A stretch of 23,241 bases of DNA from a virus. The DNA is taken from IMG/VR virus record IMGVR_UViG_3300027668_000107, positions 1 to 23,241 of that record; one strand, written 5' to 3'. Positions 1 through 6,636 of the stretch are shown here, in pieces; position 1 is the first letter of the stretch; each line of letters starts with the position of its first letter. The notes below the pieces were generated by a model, which saw only the letters and a program-made list of their open reading frames with translations, was not told the origin of the DNA and made no database searches. The position numbers were made by a program, and so were the translations under genes.

Positions 1-4
1 ATAA

Positions 5-2173
5 TTAACTTTTAATCTGTCCTTTTAGTTGCCCCTCCATTTGGTTTAGGGCTGCGTCTGCTCGCTTGTTTCCGTAGGAATCATCAGACAATATCTCTGC
101 TGTATCGAGCTTAGATTGGTACTGGATTTCAGCAACCTTAATTCTAGTTTCGTTATCTAGCTTATTCATATCAACTTCAATCTGCTGTTCTTGAGCTTTA
201 GCTTCTGCCTCTGCTTGAGCTTGTTGCCCCATAGCTTCTTGTTGTTGTGCTTGCATTTCTTTAGCAGCTTCCAATCCTCTTTCAAGTATATGTTCAGATT
301 CAGTTAATGTATCAGCCTTAAATATTCTAATAACATCTAACATATCTATCTGACCACCTTGTAGGGCTGTCTGAGCTAACTGAGCAACAGCAGCTTTCAT
401 TTCCTCGTCTTTACCACCATCACCTAAGAATACACCATAGTCATTAAGGGATACATCTGGTAGTATGGAGATGAACTTGTATGTTCCATCACCGAATACC
501 GTAGCAGTCTTCTTACCTTCAGCCCATGCGATCTTCATTAGGTTAGCGCAACGCATTAATACATCTTGCTTAACCATATCATGCGACCAGAACCAAGACC
601 TAGTAACTGTAGCTGACTGTACAACAGCTCGCTTAGCGTTACCTACCTGTTCGTACTGCTCAACCTGACCTTCACGTTGTTTAGTAACACCAGATACCTG
701 CCCAGCCATGTCTTCCAACATCACTTTGAGGTTTATTAGTTGTTGTACCGAACTAGATAATGTAAAGTCAATCTGCTGGAATTGATTAAAGGTTTGGGCT
801 TGCATACCCTCATCCTTAGAGTTTATAGGGATAATACCATCATTCTTAATGTGGTACATTACATCCTGCATATTCATACCTAAGTTAGCAGGCATCTGAG
901 CTACATCGTAGACAACAGCTTTACCACCAGCACGAGCCATAGATAATTCTATGTGATACATTACTATATTGTAAAGCATCTGTACATTCTTAAGTAAATC
1001 TACCATAGATACAGGGTTTCCTGTAGTATGATTTCTTATAACCCCAACATAACTTAAATTGGCAGCTCCAGGATCATCTAATGCTCTTATTTGATTAGGC
1101 ACTCTCTGTGCGTTAACCATCATGGTGCCAGCAATCTTAGTTGCTTGCCATATATCATCAACGACAACCTTACGAACTTCTTCGCCTTTACGTTTCTTGT
1201 ATTTATCAGAAACCATCTTTCTAAATGGCTTATCGTCGTCGTGCTTATTCTTACTAATCTTATATTGTATCTTTCTTAAAGACCTCCACTCTGCGTGAAT
1301 AACTTTAACCCTAAGATCACCAGCAATACCTCTATCAAACCATGTTCTGTTTGAATCATTAAGATTATCACCTCCACCTTGCTGAGCTATAGACTCTATA
1401 AGCCTCATGTCCTCGTCAGACAACTCTTCACCAAACTCATCTATTACATCACTAGGAGATAACCATCGCTCTTCAGCAATCCAGTTAGCCTCACCTAAAT
1501 CATCAGTCTCACTAGACAAGTCAAAAGTTAAAGCTCTAGGATCAACTCTTCTTACTTGAGGATCGCCATCTCGTATCTCTATACGATAACATTCCTTTCC
1601 TGTAATAAGTAAATCCCTAAATCCTTCTTTAAACTTATTCTTAACCTTATATTTGTTGGTTAAAAACTCTAAACCATCTTGAACAGACTCCTCTATAGAC
1701 TCTCGGTAATTATAACGCATGAAAGTATCTATGTCTTCTGGAATTGGAATGTCCTGCCCTTCAGCATTAACGTCCATGCCTTGTTCCTTCATCTGATCTC
1801 TAACCTCTTCAAGCAGCTTGTTCATAACCATAGTGACCTTATGGTCTTCCTTACGGTTTATAGCTTCTTGATTTATCGTAACTACCTTAGTATCAAGAGG
1901 TCTGTGTAAGTCCTCTCCTAATAGTAAATCTATCTTAGGTTGAACGATAGGATAGTTAACTAGTCTAGCTGGATAACTTGCTCCGTACTGCTCTGTTAGA
2001 TATTTATAATCTTCTTGATTGAACTCACCATTATATATCTGGTAGTTCTTTACATCTTTAGCTACGGTAGCCTTTAAGTGTGATGAGCTATAAACCATAG
2101 CGTCAAGCATTTGCTCGCACCACTTCTCGTCCTTCTTAGAATCTGCTATCAGTTGACTAGGGAAATTCTTCAT
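5..2173 (-). CDS. Portal protein of a short-tailed-phage type
   Basis: This 722-residue protein is the likely portal, the dodecameric ring at the capsid vertex through which DNA is packaged and ejected. It lies directly downstream of the large terminase, the usual place for a portal. The N-terminal half is a mixed alpha/beta head completion-type sequence with an early YPIVQPKIDLLLGED stretch (around residue 75), which resembles portals of podoviruses and crAss-like phages. Around residues 495-560 there is a helical segment with EGQVEQYEQVGNAKRAV, typical of the portal stem and crown. The last 100 residues are Gln/Ala/Glu-rich and probably coiled coil. The start ATG overlaps the terL stop as TAATG, so translation is probably coupled. 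The stop lies 4 nt from the window edge. The portal assignment is an inference from context, size and general pattern. Confidence 0.85.
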   Translation of the reverse strand: MKNFPSQLIADSKKDEKWCEQMLDAMVYSSSHLKATVAKDVKNYQIYNGEFNQEDYKYLTEQYGASYPARLVNYPIVQPKIDLLLGEDLHRPLDTKVVTINQEAINRKEDHKVTMVMNKLLEEVRDQMKEQGMDVNAEGQDIPIPEDIDTFMRYNYRESIEESVQDGLEFLTNKYKVKNKFKEGFRDLLITGKECYRIEIRDGDPQVRRVDPRALTFDLSSETDDLGEANWIAEERWLSPSDVIDEFGEELSDEDMRLIESIAQQGGGDNLNDSNRTWFDRGIAGDLRVKVIHAEWRSLRKIQYKISKNKHDDDKPFRKMVSDKYKKRKGEEVRKVVVDDIWQATKIAGTMMVNAQRVPNQIRALDDPGAANLSYVGVIRNHTTGNPVSMVDLLKNVQMLYNIVMYHIELSMARAGGKAVVYDVAQMPANLGMNMQDVMYHIKNDGIIPINSKDEGMQAQTFNQFQQIDFTLSSSVQQLINLKVMLEDMAGQVSGVTKQREGQVEQYEQVGNAKRAVVQSATVTRSWFWSHDMVKQDVLMRCANLMKIAWAEGKKTATVFGDGTYKFISILPDVSLNDYGVFLGDGGKDEEMKAAVAQLAQTALQGGQIDMLDVIRIFKADTLTESEHILERGLEAAKEMQAQQQEAMGQQAQAEAEAKAQEQQIEVDMNKLDNETRIKVAEIQYQSKLDTAEILSDDSYGNKRADAALNQMEGQLKGQIKS

Positions 2174-4002
2174 TATCTTATGTGTTTAATAGGTGTACCA
2201 TTACTGTCGTTTTTGTAGTATGAGAATCCGCTCTCTTTTATAGCATCAGTCTCTATGTTCTTAACTTCGATTGCAAAGTTATCATTTTCATGTATAAGAC
2301 ACAAACCAAAAGCTACAGCCCTATCGGTGTTCCTTGAACCCCAGTCGCATAGCTCATCTAAGAGGTCTATGAACCATATGTCATCAGCCTTTTCCTTAAT
2401 ATAATCATACATCAATGACTCCATATACGCCTTAACTTGCTTATTCATGTGCACTCCGTAGTTATTTCTTGTCTTAGTTCCTGGAGAGTGTGCGCTACGA
2501 GGTTTTGCCTTTAAGTACCTCTTAGCCTTGTTTCTAAGGAAATAATCTAGTATACCTATCTTAGTATACTCCACTAGCATTTGTGCGTTGTAATATACAG
2601 CTAATTTTAGACATCCTTCGAAAAACATGTCAGCAGTTTCAGGTCTATCTGTATATTCTGCTATTGGTAGCCTGTATGGTACGTTAGTATTCTCTATTCT
2701 ACGAAATATCATAGCACAACCTAAAGAGGGTGCAGCACCAGCTTGATCTTGATCATAACTGTCAATACCTCCAATATCTAGTCCAGATAAATGAGGTTTA
2801 GGTTTATGCAGTATCTTATAGGGACCGAATGGATGAGGAGTAAATACAACCTTGTTAGTTATACCAGTATCATCTATTACCCAATCAAGATTACCCTTTG
2901 TTATATGCTGCTCAGGATCCTTCAGGTCTTGCACGCGACCTCTTTGTTGATTAAGCAATGCTATATCAAACCTTGAGCCTTTAGTCTTTAAGAACGCCTC
3001 CTGTATAGTTAGTGGATAATTTTGTATATGTAAATTATATGCCTTACTATCCCCACCACCTTCGAGTATCTTCTCTCTTGCGTCTTCGATAAACTTACGA
3101 GCTGCTGGTTCGTCATCGACACCTGTTATAGGGCTAAAGTACCCATGCAAAGCAACAGACGCAGGAATAAACATAGGGATAAGGCTAAATGCATCAGCAT
3201 TATAATACATATCCATAAAATCAGCAGAGGCAGCATCAATATCACCACCAGTACCACCAACCACAGGAACACCGAATTGCTTAGATCCATCCATGAAACA
3301 AGCCATAGAAGACATATAAGCATTCTTCAATCTCTTGAACTCTCCAGCCTCCTCAAATATCATTATAGATAAACGCTCTCCTTTATAAACTTCAGGATCA
3401 TCCATCGTTCTACAGTGTATCACAGATTGATAACCACTTATATCCCAACGACCTTCAGCATTCTTCTGCTTATACCCAGCTCTTAGCGTATCTTTAGTAT
3501 CCTTTAACCAACCATGCCTAAAATTAGGATGCTGATTCATCAACCCCTTCTTAACCTTATCAAAAAATGAATTCGCAGTAACCCCTAATCCCGCCGCAAT
3601 TCCGACCTCGGAATGCGGAAAGAATGTAAACTCATGCGCCACCAACCCTGAGTTCATATAACTAAACCCTTTATCACGAGCCTTAATAACGATCATCCCT
3701 TTACCTTCCTTCCTACAGGCATCAAAGAGCATAAAATACTCAAGATCCATATCTCTATACCACGGATATATAAGTGTCTTACGATTACCGTCTGTACCGT
3801 CGTTACCTAATATCATATAGTAGTTAAGGTACCAATAGTAGTTTCCAGGTATCCACTCTCCACCAATAGGTTTATAGCCATGAATACATCGGTGCATTTC
3901 CTCTTCCCAGTAGTCTTGATATATTAAACTATCGGTGTCGAGTTTGGGATGCCCATGATTGGGTATAGGTCTATATTGTTGTACGTCGAATCTAGCAGCC
4001 AT
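2173..4002 (-). CDS. terL: Terminase large subunit (TerL)
   Basis: This is the packaging motor: an ATPase that pumps DNA into the prohead and a nuclease that cuts concatemers. In the 609-residue product the N-terminal ATPase shows a non-canonical Walker A, KARDKGFS, at residues 107-114. The Walker B strand IMIFEEAGEF is at 213-222, with E217/E218 as the acidic pair, and a coupling-motif candidate VVGGTGGD is at 247-254. The RNase H-like nuclease follows, with D409 in SGLDIGG, E478 in MLVEYTK and acidic residues in WFIDLLDELCDW (D546, D549, D553). The early GNYYWYLNYYMI stretch is common in TerL proteins of Bacteroidota phages. Start and stop both sit in one-base TAATG overlaps with neighbours. 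All expected catalytic elements are visible, so the gene looks intact. Confidence 0.93.
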   Translation of the reverse strand: MAARFDVQQYRPIPNHGHPKLDTDSLIYQDYWEEEMHRCIHGYKPIGGEWIPGNYYWYLNYYMILGNDGTDGNRKTLIYPWYRDMDLEYFMLFDACRKEGKGMIVIKARDKGFSYMNSGLVAHEFTFFPHSEVGIAAGLGVTANSFFDKVKKGLMNQHPNFRHGWLKDTKDTLRAGYKQKNAEGRWDISGYQSVIHCRTMDDPEVYKGERLSIMIFEEAGEFKRLKNAYMSSMACFMDGSKQFGVPVVGGTGGDIDAASADFMDMYYNADAFSLIPMFIPASVALHGYFSPITGVDDEPAARKFIEDAREKILEGGGDSKAYNLHIQNYPLTIQEAFLKTKGSRFDIALLNQQRGRVQDLKDPEQHITKGNLDWVIDDTGITNKVVFTPHPFGPYKILHKPKPHLSGLDIGGIDSYDQDQAGAAPSLGCAMIFRRIENTNVPYRLPIAEYTDRPETADMFFEGCLKLAVYYNAQMLVEYTKIGILDYFLRNKAKRYLKAKPRSAHSPGTKTRNNYGVHMNKQVKAYMESLMYDYIKEKADDIWFIDLLDELCDWGSRNTDRAVAFGLCLIHENDNFAIEVKNIETDAIKESGFSYYKNDSNGTPIKHIR

Positions 4003-4538
4003 TAAGCGTCTTTTAATCTAACAGCTCTATCCTCTAGGAAGCTAAGCTTTTGTTCACCACTAATAACCTTTCTTTCTCCACGTCTCTCTATAGCTTCTAT
4101 CAAAACAGTACGGGTACCTAATAGCTTTTCAATACCTATCATTACCTTCTGTAAGTCTTCAGCAGTCTCTTGGTCTAATACCCAATTATTAATAAGTGTA
4201 GTGTATTGGTCTAGCTTTCTATTAAACGCTCCTAGTTGATCATCTAAAGGATCTCTTTGTAATTTCTTATACTTGTCAATAGCTGCGAGCATCAAAGGGT
4301 GTTTAATGTCAGCCCATTCAGGCTTCCCAGTCAAGTCCATGCAGATTTGCCTATTCCTATCCCTTTCATTCAAATACCTATATGGAGAATCGTAATCCTG
4401 ACTCAATGCTATATACCTAATAGCTCTATCACCAAGCTTCTTATCCTTTAAGACCTTGAAGAATTCTGGTACTCCCAAAACCCCATTATCCTCAATAGAA
4501 ACATCATCTCCCTTCTTTCCTAACTTTAATAAATACAT
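4002..4538 (-). CDS. TerL-adjacent protein, possible small terminase
   Basis: This is a 178-residue, mostly helical, highly charged soluble protein encoded just before terL. I do not recognise a family with certainty. The central segment YDSPYRYLNERDRNRQICMD (around 49-68) has a pattern I associate with conserved proteins next to terL in Bacteroidota phages. The second half is heptad-like and could oligomerise. Position and size would suit a small terminase, but no helix-turn-helix is obvious, so this is inference only. The start is well supported: AGGAG lies 4 nt upstream of the ATG, a clear Shine-Dalgarno that most genes here lack, and the ATG overlaps the previous stop as TAATG. Confidence 0.7.
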   Translation of the reverse strand: MYLLKLGKKGDDVSIEDNGVLGVPEFFKVLKDKKLGDRAIRYIALSQDYDSPYRYLNERDRNRQICMDLTGKPEWADIKHPLMLAAIDKYKKLQRDPLDDQLGAFNRKLDQYTTLINNWVLDQETAEDLQKVMIGIEKLLGTRTVLIEAIERRGERKVISGEQKLSFLEDRAVRLKDA

Positions 4539-4861
4539 TAGCTCCTTTCTAGTTTATACTTCAACATGAAACTGCCAACATCTATATCGTCATAATGACT
4601 CACTGGAACATCAACCTCCTCGTAGTCCTGTGTCTCTTGATTAAAGTATATATAGTTTAATGTCTTTACTATCGGATCGTTAAAGTATATAGCCCTATCC
4701 AGTATCCTGTAACCATTATCTATTAACCATAAATCTATCTCCCCATCTATAGGATCCTCTGGTGAAAACTCAACGAAGTCAAGCGTCTCATACTCTAAGG
4801 TTAAATTACCCATCTCATCACGGAATATCTCCCCGTATGGAGTCTCAATACATCTCTTCAT
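4538..4861 (-). CDS. Hypothetical protein, first gene of the late cassette
   Basis: This is a 107-residue acidic protein of unknown function and the promoter-proximal gene of the leftward packaging operon. The sequence is rich in Asp, Glu and Tyr and predicted to be mostly beta, with no membrane segment or cysteine cluster. It begins MKRCIETPYGEIFRDEMGN, which suggests an extended or ferredoxin-like fold, but I cannot name a family. Its stop codon forms a TAATG overlap with the next gene, so it belongs to the same coupled unit. About 60 nt separate its ATG from a leftward promoter box at 4923-4930. Confidence 0.75.
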   Translation of the reverse strand: MKRCIETPYGEIFRDEMGNLTLEYETLDFVEFSPEDPIDGEIDLWLIDNGYRILDRAIYFNDPIVKTLNYIYFNQETQDYEEVDVPVSHYDDIDVGSFMLKYKLERS

Positions 4862-4922
4862 CTATACGCTTTTAAAATGACTCCCCAGCAGGTCTTACGG
4901 GATGCACAGGAAGTTCGTTAGG

Positions 4923-4944
4923 CAAATATAATATTTTTTATTTA
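4923..4944 (-). promoter_or_regulatory. Leftward promoter candidate for the packaging operon
   Basis: Read on the minus strand, 4930-4923 is TATATTTG, a full match to the Bacteroidota -7 box TAnnTTTG. About 20 nt further upstream is TTCTG (4944-4940), only a weak version of the expected TTG element. The long A/T stretch between them is typical spacer. Transcription would start near 4916, about 55 nt before the ATG at 4861. It is the only good box seen facing left in the divergent gap. A coincidence in AT-rich DNA is possible. Confidence 0.5.
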
Positions 4945-4988
4945 TATATCAGAATTGTTTTTATTTATGAGAGTGTGAGGCCCTCTCC

Positions 4989-5105
4989 TGTACACCCCCT
5001 ACCCATACTAATCTTTTAGGCTACGCCACCTATTCTATCAAAAGCAAGTTGGTTTTCACCTTGTACAATCTATATGGAGCATCCACTACCTAGTGTGGAA
5101 GTATT
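4989..5105 (+). promoter_or_regulatory. Structured leader of the first rightward gene
   Basis: This is the right half of the divergent gap. TGTACA at 4989-4994 can pair with TGTACA at 5062-5067, enclosing about 67 nt that hold a small GGC/GCC hairpin near 5019. Four bases after the closing strand comes ATATGGAGC. GGAG (5076-5079) is followed by 3 nt, then a hairpin with stem CCAC (5083-5086) and GTGG (5095-5098), then 7 nt and the ATG at 5106. A short reading frame from ATG 5074 (MEHPLPSVEVL) stops in an ATGA overlap with the gene. The same arrangement recurs before the genes at 6175 and 6457. No TAnnTTTG box facing right was seen in the gap, so the early promoter is unidentified. Confidence 0.55.
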
Positions 5106-5405
5106 ATGACATTCTTCGAAACAGTAAAGCAAACAGTATCCGATATGCCAACAGCAGTAGAGGCAATGGTAGTCAAAGGACACATAGAGTACATTAGAAA
5201 CAGAGTAAAGACAGGTAGAAAAGTAACCAAAGAAGAGAACGAAGAGGTGCTAAACAAAGCAAGAGTCTTCCATAGTAAGTGTAAAGACAAAGGAATTACA
5301 CAAGAAAGAATCATCAAGTCAGCTAAAACAATTAAAGCAGCAGTTGTAGTTACCGAACTAACCGTGTTCGCATCAATCATCTGGGCTGTAGTCGCTGAAG
5401 ACTAA
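5106..5405 (+). CDS. Small protein with C-terminal membrane helix
   Basis: This 99-residue product is the first rightward gene. Residues 1-70 are Lys/Glu-rich and helical (for example GRKVTKEENEEVLNKARVFH). Residues about 76-96 form one hydrophobic segment (KAAVVVTELTVFASIIWAVV), probably a tail anchor. No family is recognised. The start is fixed by the structured leader, whose hairpin ends 7 nt before this ATG. Being first after the divergent region suggests early expression, and a host-envelope target is possible but unproven. An opposite-strand reading frame across the same DNA is a shadow. Confidence 0.7.
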   Translation: MTFFETVKQTVSDMPTAVEAMVVKGHIEYIRNRVKTGRKVTKEENEEVLNKARVFHSKCKDKGITQERIIKSAKTIKAAVVVTELTVFASIIWAVVAED

Positions 5406-5431
5406 TATAAACTAAACTAAACACATACATT

Positions 5432-5683
5432 ATGACTTACAAAGTAGAAACATACATCAACGGAGTAATATCAACTGTTAAATTACTTAACGAAGAGAAA
5501 GTATTAGAGTCTGTTAAGCTAACTATAGAAGACGGAAACCTTACAATATTCAATACTGGTGTCTTAATAGAAGACAACGAAGCTAGTGCGGAGGCTATAC
5601 TAGAAAGAAACGGAGTTACGTACTCATATATATACTATAAACTACCACTAACCGAACTAATGGTACTACTAGAAAGGTATTAA
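5432..5683 (+). CDS. Hypothetical protein, 83 aa
   Basis: The product is 83 residues, acidic, with alternating hydrophobic residues that suggest a small beta-rich fold (TYKVETYINGVISTVKLL, later VTYSYIYYKLPLTELMVLLERY). There are no cysteines, membrane segments or known motifs. The start context acatacattATG is the common one in this genome. It shares a general character with the 88-residue product at 7064, which also starts with short beta strands and ends in a hydrophobic LMLIF segment. I see no alignable identity strong enough to call them paralogs. Confidence 0.65.
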   Translation: MTYKVETYINGVISTVKLLNEEKVLESVKLTIEDGNLTIFNTGVLIEDNEASAEAILERNGVTYSYIYYKLPLTELMVLLERY

Positions 5684-5860
5684 TACCCAAGTACAAGGGA
5701 GCGATTCACCCTACTCTGCCTATAATTCACTAAAACGTGGCTACTAACGTCACACAACCCATACTATAGTACTGTTAAGAAAACGGTGCGGCTGAGAACT
5801 ATGTTCGAATCTACCCGTCAAAGCAGTACAATCATTTAGTATAACAATACATCATTCATT
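5684..5860 (+). other. Non-coding gap with a long-stem RNA candidate
   Basis: These 177 nt contain no convincing gene. The second half can fold into one elongated hairpin. GTACTG (5769-5774) pairs with CAGTAC (5824-5829), ACGG (5783-5786) with CCGT (5815-5818), and an apical GAAC (5796-5799) with GTTC (5803-5806) around a TAT loop. The first half holds weaker pairings such as GGG with CCC near 5697-5712. The 9-mer CCCATACTA near 5758 also occurs near 5000, before the first leader. The string TTCGAAT resembles a tRNA T-loop, but the flanking bases do not pair. Function is unknown; processing site or leader for the gene at 5861 are options. Confidence 0.4.
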
Positions 5861-6079
5861 ATGGAACTTACTTATATCGAAACCGTAAAATGCATAGAAG
5901 ACAAGATCAACGATCTAAAAGCGTCTCACGAAGAAGCGTGTAAAGAGAAGTGTAACTCAACTGAAGAAAGAAAATATATGGCAATCTATAAGTTATACTT
6001 AGAGAAGGACATCAACCTACACGCAGTAATTGCTGACAACATTAAACTACGAAAACAAATAGAAGAAATAAAAGAATAA
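5861..6079 (+). CDS. Small helical Lys/Glu-rich protein
   Basis: The 72-residue product is almost entirely charged and helical, with heptad-like spacing (ETVKCIEDKINDLKASHEEA, ending NIKLRKQIEEIKE), so it is probably a coiled coil. Three cysteines (at about 11, 27 and 31) are present, but not in a standard zinc motif. No family is recognised. The start is chosen from the catcattcattATG context. A structured non-coding gap precedes it and the three-helix RNA element begins 5 nt after its stop codon. Confidence 0.6.
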   Translation: MELTYIETVKCIEDKINDLKASHEEACKEKCNSTEERKYMAIYKLYLEKDINLHAVIADNIKLRKQIEEIKE

Positions 6080-6084
6080 TACTA

Positions 6085-6174
6085 CCTCTTGAAGACATCG
6101 GTCTTATCGTGTTCGCTACACTAAAGAGGAACTAACTAATATGGAGCAACCACTACCTTAGTGTGGTAAACATT
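6085..6174 (+). promoter_or_regulatory. Three-helix junction plus SD-hairpin leader, copy A
   Basis: An outer stem CCTCTT (6085-6090) with AAGAGG (6124-6129) encloses two hairpins: AAGAC (6092-6096) with GTCTT (6101-6105), and GTGT (6109-6112) with ACAC (6118-6121) around a TCGCT loop. Eleven bases later comes ATGGAG (6141), then 3 nt, a hairpin CCAC (6150-6153) with GTGG (6163-6166), 8 nt and the ATG at 6175. A mini-frame MEQPLP runs from ATG 6141. The element is intercistronic. Copy B at 6369-6456 keeps every helix with different bases, which argues for a conserved RNA structure. Confidence 0.6.
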
Positions 6175-6363
6175 ATGAGAAACAACAATTCAATTCCAGT
6201 AGAAGAGTTTAGCGATATAGCATTAGCTGTATCTATTTACAACCTAGAGGTTGAATACGCTAGACGTAGAACGGAGAAGTATAACCTTACGGAAACAGAA
6301 GAACTAGACGATCGAGTAATGGACGCATTACTAAGAATGAATCTAGAAATAGATAAAGAATAA
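6175..6363 (+). CDS. Hypothetical acidic protein, 62 aa
   Basis: This is a soluble, helical, acidic 62-residue protein with no recognised family. A longer frame could begin at GTG 6163, but that codon lies inside the conserved leader hairpin. By alignment with the leaders of 5106 and 6457 the true start is ATG 6175, 8 nt after the hairpin. Its stop is followed within 6 nt by the second three-helix RNA element. There are no cysteines or membrane segments. Confidence 0.65.
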   Translation: MRNNNSIPVEEFSDIALAVSIYNLEVEYARRRTEKYNLTETEELDDRVMDALLRMNLEIDKE

Positions 6364-6368
6364 CAATA

Positions 6369-6456
6369 CCTCTGGAACAAGTGTTCGTAACATTCATCGC
6401 TGAATGCAGAGGAACTAACTAAATGGAGATTGAACTACCTCAGTGTTCTAATCATT
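6369..6456 (+). promoter_or_regulatory. Three-helix junction plus SD-hairpin leader, copy B
   Basis: An outer stem CCTCTG (6369-6374) with CAGAGG (6407-6412) encloses GAAC (6375-6378) with GTTC (6383-6386), and CATTC (6391-6395) with GAATG (6402-6406) around ATCGCT. The sequence GGAACTAACTAA following the junction is the same as in copy A. ATGGAG (6423) is followed by 3 nt, a hairpin GAAC (6432-6435) with GTTC (6445-6448), 8 nt and ATG 6457. Compared with copy A the last base pair of the outer stem changes T-A to G-C, both inner stems are rewritten but still pair, the second hairpin keeps TCGCT in its loop, and the start-proximal stem changes from CCAC/GTGG to GAAC/GTTC. Confidence 0.6.
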
Positions 6457-6636
6457 ATGGTAAATCCTACCGAAGAAGATTTAAAAAGAATGGCTGAAGA
6501 GATGTTAAAGGAAGCTAAAGAACAAGAGAAGTTTAACTACTCTGGAGCCGAAATGTGGAGGGATACTAAGAAGGCTGCGGTCTATACCTCAACGACATTA
6601 CTTATTATACTGTCTTGTTTTACAAGCGGAGAGTAA
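6457..6636 (+). CDS. Small protein with C-terminal membrane helix
   Basis: The 59-residue product has a charged helical N-terminus (EEDLKRMAEEMLKEAKEQEK) followed by a hydrophobic segment at about 40-55 (AAVYTSTTLLIILSCF), so it is likely tail-anchored like the product at 5106. A longer frame from TTG 6430 was rejected because it would translate through the leader hairpin. ATG 6457 has the same spacing to the hairpin as the ATGs at 5106 and 6175. No family is recognised. Confidence 0.65.
   Translation: MVNPTEEDLKRMAEEMLKEAKEQEKFNYSGAEMWRDTKKAAVYTSTTLLIILSCFTSGE

Noticed and set aside
465-1909. Plus-strand frames inside the portal gene
   Set aside because: They are antisense to a long, coherent protein and have no operon context.
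4927-4932. TATAAT as a sigma70 -10 box facing right
   Set aside because: No TTGACA-like element lies at the right distance, and the DNA is A/T-only here; the same bases are better read as a leftward TAnnTTTG box.
5090-5380. Minus-strand 96-codon frame
   Set aside because: It is a shadow of the gene at 5106 and would cross the leader.
5800-5820. tRNA-like T-loop (GTTCGAATC)
   Set aside because: The bases flanking the loop do not form a T-stem, and no acceptor or anticodon arm fits around it.
6163-6174. GTG start for the gene at 6175
   Set aside because: It lies in the 3' strand of the leader hairpin; the sister leaders place the start at ATG 6175.
6430-6456. TTG start for the gene at 6457
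   Set aside because: Same reason: it would run through the hairpin, and the aligned ATG is at 6457.
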